From assembly GCA_947165115.1 (NCBI GenBank), contig CAMUZD010000001.1, positions 1-34,789 on the forward strand: a stretch of DNA of 34,789 nucleotides. Reading direction: 5' to 3'. This document shows, one piece after another, positions 16,564-25,797 of the stretch. This stretch comes from an uncultured Clostridia bacterium. GTDB taxonomy: Bacteria; Bacillota; Clostridia; Oscillospirales; Acutalibacteraceae. A model generated the notes under the pieces. It was given only the letters and a program-made list of their open reading frames with translations. It did no database searches and had not been told where the DNA came from. Within the stretch, counting starts at the first letter, position 1; each line of letters opens with the position of its first letter. The position numbers and the translations under genes were made by a program.

Positions 16564-19500
16564 TTGATCCTCCAAATCATATCATAAAACTTTAAAGCTG
16601 CATTTGAATCATGCCCAATATCAATAAGGTCCGTGCGGTTATTCAAAAATTTTATCATATATTCTCCAAATCCTTCAAATGCAGCATATTCGCTATAATT
16701 ATTTATTATTGTATTCTTATTATAATCTGTTGCATAGTAAACAACTGCATGAGCAAATATTTCTTGTGGTGTTGCGCCAAATTTAGAAGGCAAATATGAT
16801 GCAACAATTATACAAACTTTTTTGTTTTGAAAAGACCTACAAACTTCAAAATGTAAAGCATCATTTTTGTTTTTATCTTCATTTACAAACACTCCATTAT
16901 CGGCATCATTTTCTAATTTAAAAAGTAAATAATACCTTGAGAAAAAAATTATAGTAGCTATATATGTGTAATCTCCAACATCATAAACATTTTCATATAA
17001 TTCTTGGATGCTTGAAGGTGAAACGCCTGATAAAATCAAGAGAACATCTCCAAATGTCTTAAAGAAAACTTTCAAAGAGTCGTTTGTTATATTTGCTTCA
17101 TATGCCTTTCCCTTCGGATCCACAAACATCACAGGATTATTCAGACAATATGCAAACATATTGGTTGAATTTATGTGGTCACCGGCAACAAGGTAAGCAT
17201 CAGCAGAAATAAATCTGCTTGTACCCGGGTCATACCAGCGGCTCTGGAGATAATACAGTTTAGTCTCCGAGTCATAATAGTATCCTCTGTATCTCAGCGA
17301 GTTATAGTATCCGACAGTTGAGGCGAGAGTTCCTGTTCTGGATACCGGTTTGCCCCAGGCATCATAGGCATAATTTACTACAACATCACCGTTTGAATCA
17401 CAAATGCCGACAACATCACCCTGAATATTCAGAATGTAATAATAGAGAGTGTTGTTGTATTTTAATGCATAAGGTCTTCCGTCTGCGCCGTAATAATAGA
17501 ATATATCGATTGAGGTATACTTTTCCCTTACAAGCTGTGTGCCGGAATAGTAATAGTTAGTTACCATACCGAAAACATCTCTGGATGTCCTGAGACCGTT
17601 ATGATCATAAGTATAGGTAACATCGTAACCGTTGTAACCGACAGTAGTGAGTCTGTTCCTGTCCCAGGTCATTGCATGTCCGCGGTAAGATGTCGGATTG
17701 CCGTTGGCATCATATGCTATCGTATCATTACCGAACTGCGTTACACCGTTTTTCCAGTTGTTATTTGTGTATGAATATGAAATGCTGTCAGAGAGCGTAC
17801 TCGGATATATAGTACCCGTTGTATACCAGTAGCTGTCTTTTGACAGTATGTCGCCGTTTACATCATAGGTATAAACGGAGGTTTCGTATGAATAATAATT
17901 GTCTTCTCTGACAAGACGGTTCAATTCATCATAATGATACCCGATTTTCTGATTGCCGTTTTCATATACCTTGGTTATGTTGCCGTTGCTGTCATAATCA
18001 TAACTCAGGGTAGGATAGAGCTGCGATGTAACTCCGCCGATGGTTTTATTGTAACTTACAGCATCAATCCTTCCTGTCTGATTGCTGCCGTTGGCCTCAT
18101 ATGTATATGAGTTTGATACAGAGTCAGTTGTTCCGATTGTTCCTGTTGATGATGTCAGCCGGTTCAATCCGTCATATGAATAGGAAATGTCGCTGCCGAT
18201 TGTTTCAAGCGAAGTTCCCGAAACTCTGTTTTTGGTATCATATGAATATGACTGCTCGTTTATAACTTCGTTATTGTCAGTAATCACGGATTTAACGGGT
18301 CTGCTCTGAGCGTCATAGGCAAACGCACTGTTTTTACCGTCGCTCTTAGATATGCCGACAGTTCTTCCCGCAGGATCATAGAGATAGGATGTAGTTACAT
18401 CATTTTCGGCATCATATACTTCGGTAAGAGCATCGTTATCGTTATACTTGTATGTATATGTGAGATTGCCGTCGTATGATGTAGATGTAAGTCTGTCTTT
18501 ATCATCATATGTATGGGTGGAATATGTGCCGTCGGCAGAATCCACTCTTGAAACAGTGCTGTCAGAATTGTAGGTTAACTCGGTAAGCGTATTTGAGCCG
18601 TTTGTTATGGTGTCGCTTCTGCCGTATAAGTCATAAGTGAAACCATATGATATATCGGTATTGGAAATGTTTGTAAGTCTGTTTATACCATCATACTGAT
18701 AATTGACCTGAGCGACATCATTGCCGACATCGGCATATATGCTGCTGATCAAATCACTGCTGTTGTATGAGTAATTTGTTTCATTGCCGTTAGGGTCGGT
18801 TACCTTGGTAAGATTACCCGAACTTGCATCATACGCATATGATGTGACTGCGCCCGATGAATCGGTTACGCTTGTTAAATAGTTGTTATCAGATGAATAT
18901 GCGTATGAGGTTGTTGCCGACAGGTTATCGCTTCCGGTTACGGTAGCGGTTACAGGCAGGCCTTTATTGGGCGAGGGATATGTGTATGATGTGGTAATTC
19001 CGCTGACTGAATCCGATGCGGTGAGGATATTATGGTTGTTATCATAGGTATAAGTCACATTACCCAATGTGACATTATTGGATATCTGCTGAATGCCGGA
19101 AACATCGTGAGTGGTGCCGTTATATGAAATTTGCTTTGAGTTTCCGATACCGTCAGAAACGGCGGTTACCTGACGGTTGTTATTGTAATCATAATTATAC
19201 CCGTAAACCACGCCTTTGTAAAGGAACAAATCTTTAAAAGAAGCCGAGGATGCCTGTTTGTCATTATGAAGTTCTATTCTTACCGAATCAAAACTATAGT
19301 TCGAATGAATTTTTGTTAAAACATGATTCCATTCTTCCGTGTTAGGATCACCCGGCAAAGAAACAATCTCTCTGTCAGAACCGCCAGATATGAATACAAT
19401 CTTTACACCGTAATATGAGTCAGAACCCAAAGGGAATGATTTTGATTTTTCAGAAATACCAAATACAAATTCTTCACCGGCATTCCCTTTCAAAGGAAAT

Positions 19501-22500
19501 GTTTCTTTTAAAATCTGTGTATAAGTTAATGTAGCTCCGACAGTTGCGCGGCCATCATATGTTGTCCAGTTACCACCGTCTGTTTGCCAGTAATTTGAAA
19601 CTGAGTTGTTAACATTTTTGAATCCGGGATCCGGAATCATATTATACGATTTAATTGTATTTCCCTCAATTGCTTGTGCAATATCGCAGTAAACAGTTCC
19701 GGTAAAATCTTCAAACACTAGATATACACTGACTGTTGACTGGCCTGCAGGAACCGTAATTGAAGTGCTTAACGGCATCCACGAATTGGCTGTAGTTGTT
19801 ATGGCAGGGCTGGTAGACTCAGCACTTCCCGAAACAAGCTTCAGATATACTTTTCCGCTCTGAAGAGTATCAATAATATTAAGTTCAACACTGACAGAAT
19901 ATGTATTACCGGGGGTTGCCGTAAAACCTTCAGGCCATGAGCCCGGCCTGAAAGAACCCCATGAACCGTTTCCGGTTATCTTTTTGGCAGTAGGATAATT
20001 GTTTGTTCTTTCCGTACTCAAAGTAGATGACAGAGTCGACGGTGAAGAATACAAAGACCAGTTTTTCATCTGCCTGTTATCTCTGGAAAAAAGATTATCA
20101 TTTCCCGAAAACGGATTTGACTTGTATGATACAGTGTTATTCAGATTCCCGTTATTGTTGTAACCTATTTTTGAAGTGTTGCCTTTTGATGTATAAGAAA
20201 CCGGTCTTCCTAACCAATCATAATCTATACTGACAGAATCATCATGATTGTTCTGAACTAACGATTGGAATGTATAGTATGTGAAATTCAGTTTATCATT
20301 ATAACTGCCGGAATTGTTTTCACCATATACAGTCACGGACTTCATTTTTGTATACAGATTTGTATATAAATACAGTGTGTCAAATTCAATTACCCATCTG
20401 GCATTCACGTTATTCTTTATCTCATTCAGATAACTGTTTGAATATGACAGGTAAGTGTGCTTTCCGTCGGGATAAGTTATACCCGTCAAAAATACTCCTG
20501 TATAGGTATAGCTTGTTTCCCTGCCGGCATTGTCGGTGATTTTGGTAAGGTAGTTGTTTGAATCATATGTAAATGATATAGTCTGATTTGCTCCGCTTGT
20601 CACCTGTGCTATCTGATTATTGGTATATGTAATCTGAATGGTATTGTTATTTGTATCCTTTATCTCAGTTAAGAAACCGCTTGAATTGAAAGTTTTTGTT
20701 GCTCCGTTTAAATATGTCAGCCTGTATCCGCCGCTGATTGTTGTATATATTGTTGTGGGATCATCCTCGACTCGGTATGCGCTGTCTTTCCATACTATTT
20801 TATGCTCAGTTCCATCCGCATCCAGATATGTGCTTGAAGATATTTTCTCGATAAGATTAAGCTTGAAGCCCCTGCCGAAATTCATATTGCCGTAGTTTAC
20901 GTTATACATATCGGGACTTCCGTAGATATGAGAAACACCGACGGGCAGAACAAGTCCGCTCGTTGCAGCGTCATTATGAACATAGTAATACGCGCCGTTA
21001 TATGTATTGGTATAGAGCGTTCCGCTTCTGCCCATATCTACTGTCTGAAAATCCCAGTAATCTTCTAATCCAATATTAGTGTTGTAGTACAGAGTTACAT
21101 AAGGAGTATGTGACGAAGCTTCCGATGAATAGAACGACGGCTGGCAGTTTTTATTCTCGTTGCTGGTGGAAATCATAAAGCCGTTATTGTTACTGCTATG
21201 GTTATACCAATACCGTACTTTACTGGTAATATCGACACTGTATAGATGATTACTGCCACTTTTTCCTTCGATGGAGGCCAGAACAGGTGTGCCATCGGTC
21301 TGAGGACCGTTTTTTGTAGTGGACAGCGGCTGATTATTCCAGGTGATTCCGCTTTCTGTCCATGATGAATAACCTGTTAAATCGAACAGTTTTATATATT
21401 TAACATCGTCGCTGAATGAATATGACAGGCTTTTCTGCGTGAAATTCAAACTGGCATGCCAAATTATTGTGTTATCGGGCATACCCGGAAGCGTAAACTT
21501 CATATATGACCTTCTGAGACTAAGAAAACCGTTGCCCGAGTAAAGAGTATCCTCATTGCCGTAGTTTGTAGTATTCTGCAGATATCTGACCGAAGCATCG
21601 ATAAAACTGCTCGATGAGATATTTACAGTTGGATCGATTCTTACCGGAAACTCTCTTTTATTGCTGTTTATCCATTTGGCATTTGCAGTAACGGTCAGGA
21701 TATTGTCTTCAAGTTTCATTTCCACTTCATCGCTATATTCGCCGTTTGCGTCAACCATATACGGTGCCGCGAATGTATATATGGCTTCCTCATCGTCTTC
21801 GGATTTGAAGAAACCGATCGAGCCGTCATCATTTATTACAGGAATCAGATCGCCGTAATTGAGTTCAAACTTATATTCATAATTATCATGTTTGCTGTTT
21901 ACGACTATATCTTCCTTTATTTTTGAGGAGCTGACCGTATATTCCAAATCTGCACCGTTAAGTGCAGCCTTATATTCAACTTTAGAGGCAGAAGTTTTTG
22001 ATTCTATAGTTTCAGCATTAGCTATTTTGATTACCGAAGTATCTTCCCCGTAATCCACAACATCTTTTGCGGCATCTGTTACAACTGTTTTTTCACTTTT
22101 ATTATCTTTTCCCGAAAGGACACTCATACTGAAATCATAACCGTCTTTTGAAAACTCAATTTTGCTGCCGTTTTCAATAGTCTGAGGCAATCTCAGATCA
22201 ATACCCGAAGCTTTGGGTGAATATGCTCCGTCTTTAAAGACAAGAGAATTATCGATTTCTTTCCAAGCGCCGTCTGAATCCTGATAATGAACGGGTTCGG
22301 AATACACAACAGCAACATTTGCACCGTTTTCGAGACTGAAATGCTTTACATTCTCCTCACGCAATCCCTCTATCTCGCCGCTAATACGGGAATCGCCGTC
22401 GTAAAACGTCTTGATTTCCTGCTCATCGACGACATTGCTTTCACTCTCAGCTACATTTGACGCAAAGCCCACCACGCCGGTCTGGAACACCATAACCAGT

Positions 22501-22547
22501 GTTAGAAGGATTGATAGGGCTTTAAGAGTAATTTTCATTACTTTCAT
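16560..22547 (-). CDS. Secreted RHS/YD-repeat polymorphic toxin (main gene)
   Basis: 1995 residues. The signal peptide is about 1-30 (cleavage near GFAS-NVA). An N-terminal beta region and a DNRLRE domain follow (about 300-490; SYMKFTLPGMPDN, SGITWNNQPLS). YD repeats run from about 560 to 1750, interrupted by two carbohydrate-binding-like inserts near 840-1060. The RHS core end is canonical: AYDANGNPTSYRGH, YAYDAWGKPV, YDSETKLYYLQSRWYDPGTSRFISAD, then NNPVMFVDPKG at about 1810, where self-cleavage normally frees the toxin. The 184-residue tail has two hydrophobic stretches, VCRSF, Cys about 1912, an EIFAH motif (His about 1933) and YDMIWRIK at the end. RHS shells enclose toxins aimed at competitors; the toxic activity here is unknown. 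TTGGAGAAG precedes the ATG. The candidate immunity gene overlaps the stop codon. Confidence 0.92.
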   Translation of the reverse strand: MKVMKITLKALSILLTLVMVFQTGVVGFASNVAESESNVVDEQEIKTFYDGDSRISGEIEGLREENVKHFSLENGANVAVVYSEPVHYQDSDGAWKEIDNSLVFKDGAYSPKASGIDLRLPQTIENGSKIEFSKDGYDFSMSVLSGKDNKSEKTVVTDAAKDVVDYGEDTSVIKIANAETIESKTSASKVEYKAALNGADLEYTVSSSKIKEDIVVNSKHDNYEYKFELNYGDLIPVINDDGSIGFFKSEDDEEAIYTFAAPYMVDANGEYSDEVEMKLEDNILTVTANAKWINSNKREFPVRIDPTVNISSSSFIDASVRYLQNTTNYGNEDTLYSGNGFLSLRRSYMKFTLPGMPDNTIIWHASLNFTQKSLSYSFSDDVKYIKLFDLTGYSSWTESGITWNNQPLSTTKNGPQTDGTPVLASIEGKSGSNHLYSVDITSKVRYWYNHSSNNNGFMISTSNENKNCQPSFYSSEASSHTPYVTLYYNTNIGLEDYWDFQTVDMGRSGTLYTNTYNGAYYYVHNDAATSGLVLPVGVSHIYGSPDMYNVNYGNMNFGRGFKLNLIEKISSSTYLDADGTEHKIVWKDSAYRVEDDPTTIYTTISGGYRLTYLNGATKTFNSSGFLTEIKDTNNNTIQITYTNNQIAQVTSGANQTISFTYDSNNYLTKITDNAGRETSYTYTGVFLTGITYPDGKHTYLSYSNSYLNEIKNNVNARWVIEFDTLYLYTNLYTKMKSVTVYGENNSGSYNDKLNFTYYTFQSLVQNNHDDSVSIDYDWLGRPVSYTSKGNTSKIGYNNNGNLNNTVSYKSNPFSGNDNLFSRDNRQMKNWSLYSSPSTLSSTLSTERTNNYPTAKKITGNGSWGSFRPGSWPEGFTATPGNTYSVSVELNIIDTLQSGKVYLKLVSGSAESTSPAITTTANSWMPLSTSITVPAGQSTVSVYLVFEDFTGTVYCDIAQAIEGNTIKSYNMIPDPGFKNVNNSVSNYWQTDGGNWTTYDGRATVGATLTYTQILKETFPLKGNAGEEFVFGISEKSKSFPLGSDSYYGVKIVFISGGSDREIVSLPGDPNTEEWNHVLTKIHSNYSFDSVRIELHNDKQASSASFKDLFLYKGVVYGYNYDYNNNRQVTAVSDGIGNSKQISYNGTTHDVSGIQQISNNVTLGNVTYTYDNNHNILTASDSVSGITTSYTYPSPNKGLPVTATVTGSDNLSATTSYAYSSDNNYLTSVTDSSGAVTSYAYDASSGNLTKVTDPNGNETNYSYNSSDLISSIYADVGNDVAQVNYQYDGINRLTNISNTDISYGFTYDLYGRSDTITNGSNTLTELTYNSDSTVSRVDSADGTYSTHTYDDKDRLTSTSYDGNLTYTYKYNDNDALTEVYDAENDVTTSYLYDPAGRTVGISKSDGKNSAFAYDAQSRPVKSVITDNNEVINEQSYSYDTKNRVSGTSLETIGSDISYSYDGLNRLTSSTGTIGTTDSVSNSYTYEANGSNQTGRIDAVSYNKTIGGVTSQLYPTLSYDYDSNGNITKVYENGNQKIGYHYDELNRLVREDNYYSYETSVYTYDVNGDILSKDSYWYTTGTIYPSTLSDSISYSYTNNNWKNGVTQFGNDTIAYDANGNPTSYRGHAMTWDRNRLTTVGYNGYDVTYTYDHNGLRTSRDVFGMVTNYYYSGTQLVREKYTSIDIFYYYGADGRPYALKYNNTLYYYILNIQGDVVGICDSNGDVVVNYAYDAWGKPVSRTGTLASTVGYYNSLRYRGYYYDSETKLYYLQSRWYDPGTSRFISADAYLVAGDHINSTNMFAYCLNNPVMFVDPKGKAYEANITNDSLKVFFKTFGDVLLILSGVSPSSIQELYENVYDVGDYTYIATIIFFSRYYLLFKLENDADNGVFVNEDKNKNDALHFEVCRSFQNKKVCIIVASYLPSKFGATPQEIFAHAVVYYATDYNKNTIINNYSEYAAFEGFGEYMIKFLNNRTDLIDIGHDSNAALKFYDMIWRIK

Positions 22548-22978
22548 GTTTTCTTCTCCAATCTTTACTTAGTTTTTAGATATGTGTGCTTACTCCGTTA
22601 ACACAAGCGCACGATAATCAAATTGCTATTTTAGTATTAATATACTAGCTATAAGCATACAGTGAAGTGCTTCAGCATCTTAAAAAACGCTTATAGTTTA
22701 GTGAATTCTTGTTTTAATAATCTTTGGAAAGATATTGTATTCTATGCCATAATTAACTAGATACTTGAAGGATGTATTTACTCTTAATTATTATACTAAC
22801 GAGAAAGAAGATGGGTTGCTATATGTTTACTTTTAACTCGTTGTTATATCTATAAAGCAATGTTTTTATTGTTGAACAACAATAAAAATGAATAAATGGT
22901 TAATTAATGTAAACTGAATTCTGCAATATCCAAATGCAGAATTCAGTTTATTCACATATGATAAATTGTTTTTCTCTT
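22548..22978. other. 431-base non-coding region with three inverted repeats
   Basis: This region separates the main RHS gene from the next secreted-protein gene; no gene is visible. It holds the RHS promoter, which I could not place confidently. It also holds a nested inverted repeat (22649-22696), a 26-base perfect palindrome (22863-22888, TTTTTATTGTTG and its complement around AA) and a strong hairpin (22911-22949), listed separately where useful. Confidence 0.5.
22911..22949 (-). terminator. 15-bp perfect hairpin after the ricin-type protein gene
   Basis: AAACTGAATTCTGCA (22911-22925) pairs perfectly with 22935-22949 around a 9-base loop, 30 bases after the stop of 22979-24028. On the minus strand it is followed by a moderately T-rich tract. 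It is the best terminator candidate for the operon ending at 22979, with the palindrome at 22863-22888 as a possible second element. Confidence 0.65.
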
Positions 22979-24028
22979 TTAAGCTGGAATAAAAAACCAG
23001 TATTGATAATTTGTACTAGAATCACTATAAAGATTGATGGGAACGCCATTATTTGAATTGTTATATTGAGGTTTTATCACCTTGGAATACCCAGAACCAT
23101 AACTGGCTATTTTATATGCGCCCTTAGAATTTTGATAAATTTTAAACTTTTGTGAATTTAAGTATCCATTGTTAGGAACCGTCCAAATTTGAACCGGTGT
23201 ACCTACTACATTTAGATTGTTTTGAACTTCAATTGCAGAATTGAGAGCATTTTGAGGTATAAAAGAATAACAATAGTCAAGTATATTATAATCTATTCTG
23301 AATTTCTGGTTGCTAGCCCTCACATAAGACCATTGCTGAACAATAGTTCCATCACTTGAACTAGGTCCACAAATATCCAAAACCTTCCCATTTCCATAAT
23401 TTAGCGCATATACAATCTTATATTTAGGTTGCCACTCTATCATATAGATTTGTGCTTGGTCTTCCGGAGTTATTAGCGTTCCCGAATGATGATTCTTATT
23501 AGAACTTCCTCTTTTTGAAATATCCCAATAATTATCGTTGCCATATATTCTTATACCGTTGTATTCATAGCTATATTCAACAACACCATCACATCTTGAA
23601 AAAGTAATATCTTCCGGCTGAACTTTTATGTTGCTTCCTGAACTATAATTGATCTGTTGCAAAATAGTATATGTTATGTTTTGATTGGCTAAAGCTTGTG
23701 CAGTCGCAACTATATCATTTCTTTTGTCAGATGATGGTATGCCTGAAAAAGGATAATAAAAGCCCTTAAACACTTTTTCGCCAGGAATAAAACTATCCCA
23801 TGTACCATATCGCACAGTATTAAATATATTAGATGCTTGAACAACCGCATTTGTATTTTTAGGATGCTCGTAATTCATAAGTGCTGCATGCCAATGCTCC
23901 CCAACTGCTTGATCTCTATATACGGCATATCCTTCAAAACCTTTTGCTGCGTATGATAAGGTCGAAAAAGAGATGACCGTCACGATAAACAAAGCGATAA
24001 TTAATATTGGTTTTATTGTTTTATTCAT
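22979..24028 (-). CDS. Secreted protein: papain-like (YiiX/NlpC-type) N-terminus and ricin-type lectin C-terminus
   Basis: 349 residues. The signal peptide is about 1-28 (LSYA-AKG). Residues about 30-200 begin GYAVYRD and continue GEHWHAALM, a pattern resembling permuted NlpC/P60-like amidases such as YiiX, where a conserved His follows a short strand. A possible catalytic Cys occurs later (SRCDGVVEYSYE), also typical of that fold. This part is inference. Residues about 205-349 form a ricin-type beta-trefoil with three Q-x-W-like repeats (QQWSYVRASNQKF, VQIWTVPNNG, YQYWFF) and KVLDICGPSSSDGT, a carbohydrate-binding module. Together they suggest a secreted cell-wall or glycan-targeting hydrolase. 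It starts 16 bases after the stop of 24045-25109 and is almost certainly in one operon with it. Confidence 0.75.
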   Translation of the reverse strand: MNKTIKPILIIALFIVTVISFSTLSYAAKGFEGYAVYRDQAVGEHWHAALMNYEHPKNTNAVVQASNIFNTVRYGTWDSFIPGEKVFKGFYYPFSGIPSSDKRNDIVATAQALANQNITYTILQQINYSSGSNIKVQPEDITFSRCDGVVEYSYEYNGIRIYGNDNYWDISKRGSSNKNHHSGTLITPEDQAQIYMIEWQPKYKIVYALNYGNGKVLDICGPSSSDGTIVQQWSYVRASNQKFRIDYNILDYCYSFIPQNALNSAIEVQNNLNVVGTPVQIWTVPNNGYLNSQKFKIYQNSKGAYKIASYGSGYSKVIKPQYNNSNNGVPINLYSDSSTNYQYWFFIPA

Positions 24029-24044
24029 TTAAACACTCCTAATT

Positions 24045-25109
24045 CTAGTCAAGGTCAAAACTTTTATTTGCTGGCTCTGCGGTTTTAGATAACACTATCG
24101 TTAAGTCGTAATTATTTTCAGTTTTTTCTATGGCCTTTTTAAGCTCATATATTGTTTCACTAATCGGGCGTATTTCCATCGCTTTTATTGCCGTTTTAAT
24201 GACTTTATCTGTAGGCTCTTTTGATAAGGCATCAATTATGGTTTTATAGTTTTTTGAAATTGCTGCGCTTTTCATAGTTTCTTCTACCAAATCACTTTCA
24301 ATCAGATATGACAACGCTCCAATATATCTCATATCTGACAGTGAAATGATAATAGTAGATGTTAGACTATAGTCGTTTGATTGTACGCTTTTATTCAATT
24401 CGTTATTACAGTAAGAAACCCATCTGTTCTTCTTTTTTTCATCGCTTGATTTTCTAAGATCCTGAGATATTACCATTATAGCAATTCTTTTTCTCTCGCC
24501 TTCTATATTGTTTTTCAAGAAATCATTTGCTATCATCACAGCTTTCTTTGAATCGTCCATGTTTAGTCTTCTAAGAGCTTGGAATGCTAACCCATCATTA
24601 TTACCAAGTGCAATGTATTCCATAAGTTTATTTGTTGCGGAACTATGAGGCAATATCCATATAATATTTTGAAGAATACTTTCACTTTCTTCTTGTTTTT
24701 TTAATATACTATGCAAATCAGATAAACTATCACTGTCAAGCGCAACTTCATTGTATTCAAGTATTTGTAAAAGAATAATCCTAAGGTTCTCACTATTGCT
24801 AGTATCGGTGATCATTTCCACTAGCTGGTTTGATTCATAATCCTTAGATTTTTGGGAAAGAACTGATGCATGTGTAATGAAATCGGATAATTCCGCTCCT
24901 TCTTCACTAAGATCATTTACTTCTTGACATATTTCTTCAAACGACATATTTGTTATTGTATTTGCGATCTCAGCTGATGATTCATTATTGTATTTGATTT
25001 TTGAGTTTTTCACAATAGGTGATGAAAAAACAATAGTCATAGTTAACAATGATACAATTATAATTGCTAGTGCAGAAACGAATATTTTTTTACTGTAGTT
25101 TCTTTTCAT
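24045..25109 (-). CDS. Membrane-anchored helical-repeat protein (HEAT-like)
   Basis: 354 residues. A basic start and one hydrophobic helix (about 9-31, VSALAIIIVSLLTMTIVF) serve as signal anchor or uncleaved signal peptide. The rest is a regular array of paired helices (ILLQILEYNEVALDSDSLSD, GLAFQALRRLNMDDSKKAV, STIIISLSDMRYIGALSYLI), like HEAT or PBS-lyase-type repeats, which usually act as protein-binding scaffolds. No catalytic motif is seen. It is the first gene of a two-gene operon with the ricin-type protein, 16 bases away, so it may assist or restrain that protein at the cell surface. The family cannot be named with confidence. Confidence 0.65.
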   Translation of the reverse strand: MKRNYSKKIFVSALAIIIVSLLTMTIVFSSPIVKNSKIKYNNESSAEIANTITNMSFEEICQEVNDLSEEGAELSDFITHASVLSQKSKDYESNQLVEMITDTSNSENLRIILLQILEYNEVALDSDSLSDLHSILKKQEESESILQNIIWILPHSSATNKLMEYIALGNNDGLAFQALRRLNMDDSKKAVMIANDFLKNNIEGERKRIAIMVISQDLRKSSDEKKKNRWVSYCNNELNKSVQSNDYSLTSTIIISLSDMRYIGALSYLIESDLVEETMKSAAISKNYKTIIDALSKEPTDKVIKTAIKAMEIRPISETIYELKKAIEKTENNYDLTIVLSKTAEPANKSFDLD

Positions 25110-25248
25110 ATTTACTCCTATTAAATGATTAATCTATTGGTGCTTATATATAAAGAATACTCTTATTGTCATTTAAAAGTTAGACATACACTAATAAAAC
25201 TGTGATTATTAATTATTTTATAATAACCTTAATCTTGTTTGCATTTTA

Positions 25249-25797
25249 TCATTCTTGAATATATAAATCGTAATATAATGGAATACAGCCATCTTTTAAA
25301 CTACAAAACTTCGAACTACCTAATTCCTTAAATCCATGTCTTTTAAAAAAGCTTGTCGTACTTTTGTATGAAGTCAAAGTGATCTTACCTGCTCTGAAAT
25401 ACTTGTCAGATAAACCTTGTATGGTTTCAATTATATCGTCAAATAATAAGTCACTTAATTTTTGCGAACTATCTTGGCCATATGGCATATGTTGATAATC
25501 CTTTGAAATTGCAAAATACTTGATATCAACGGTAGGAACTTTTTCTTTAACTGCAAAAGTATTCTCATCACAAATTTCAATTGATGAACAAGACAAGGTT
25601 ACAAAAGCGATTATTTCACCCGAATTAGCATCTATATAAACAAATGTATTTGAAAATACGTCATCAAAAGACTGTTCCTTCAAATACTTATTGATTCTTT
25701 TGTTTCCGCAATCAAAGCTTTCATAGTGAATATCTTTTTTGGTGTGTTCGTTAAACAATTGAAATGTAACTATCTTAATGCTTTTTCTATATCTCAT
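25249..25797 (-). CDS. GNAT-family acetyltransferase, toxin-like
   Basis: 182 residues. The N-terminal signature FDCGNKRINKYLKEQSFDD followed by a strand ending IIAFVTLSC is characteristic of the GNAT subgroup that includes the TacT/AtaT tRNA-acetylating toxins. The acetyl-CoA loop is present in diverged form (YQHMPYGQDSSQKLSDLLFDDII, about 101-123, of which PYGQDSSQK is the binding turn), followed by SFFKRHGFKELG, the usual last helix-strand. A tRNA-acetylating toxin is inferred from the subgroup; a different acetyl acceptor is possible. The ATG directly follows the stop codon of a 59-residue gene (TGAATG), the arrangement of an antitoxin-toxin pair. The operon appears to continue upstream to agrD copies 2 and 3. 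Confidence 0.82.
   Translation of the reverse strand: MRYRKSIKIVTFQLFNEHTKKDIHYESFDCGNKRINKYLKEQSFDDVFSNTFVYIDANSGEIIAFVTLSCSSIEICDENTFAVKEKVPTVDIKYFAISKDYQHMPYGQDSSQKLSDLLFDDIIETIQGLSDKYFRAGKITLTSYKSTTSFFKRHGFKELGSSKFCSLKDGCIPLYYDLYIQE

Noticed and set aside
17000..20600. Many short repeated motifs in the RHS genes as possible tandem DNA repeats or CRISPR
   Set aside because: They are degenerate YD-repeat codons within a continuous reading frame, with irregular spacing and no unique spacers.
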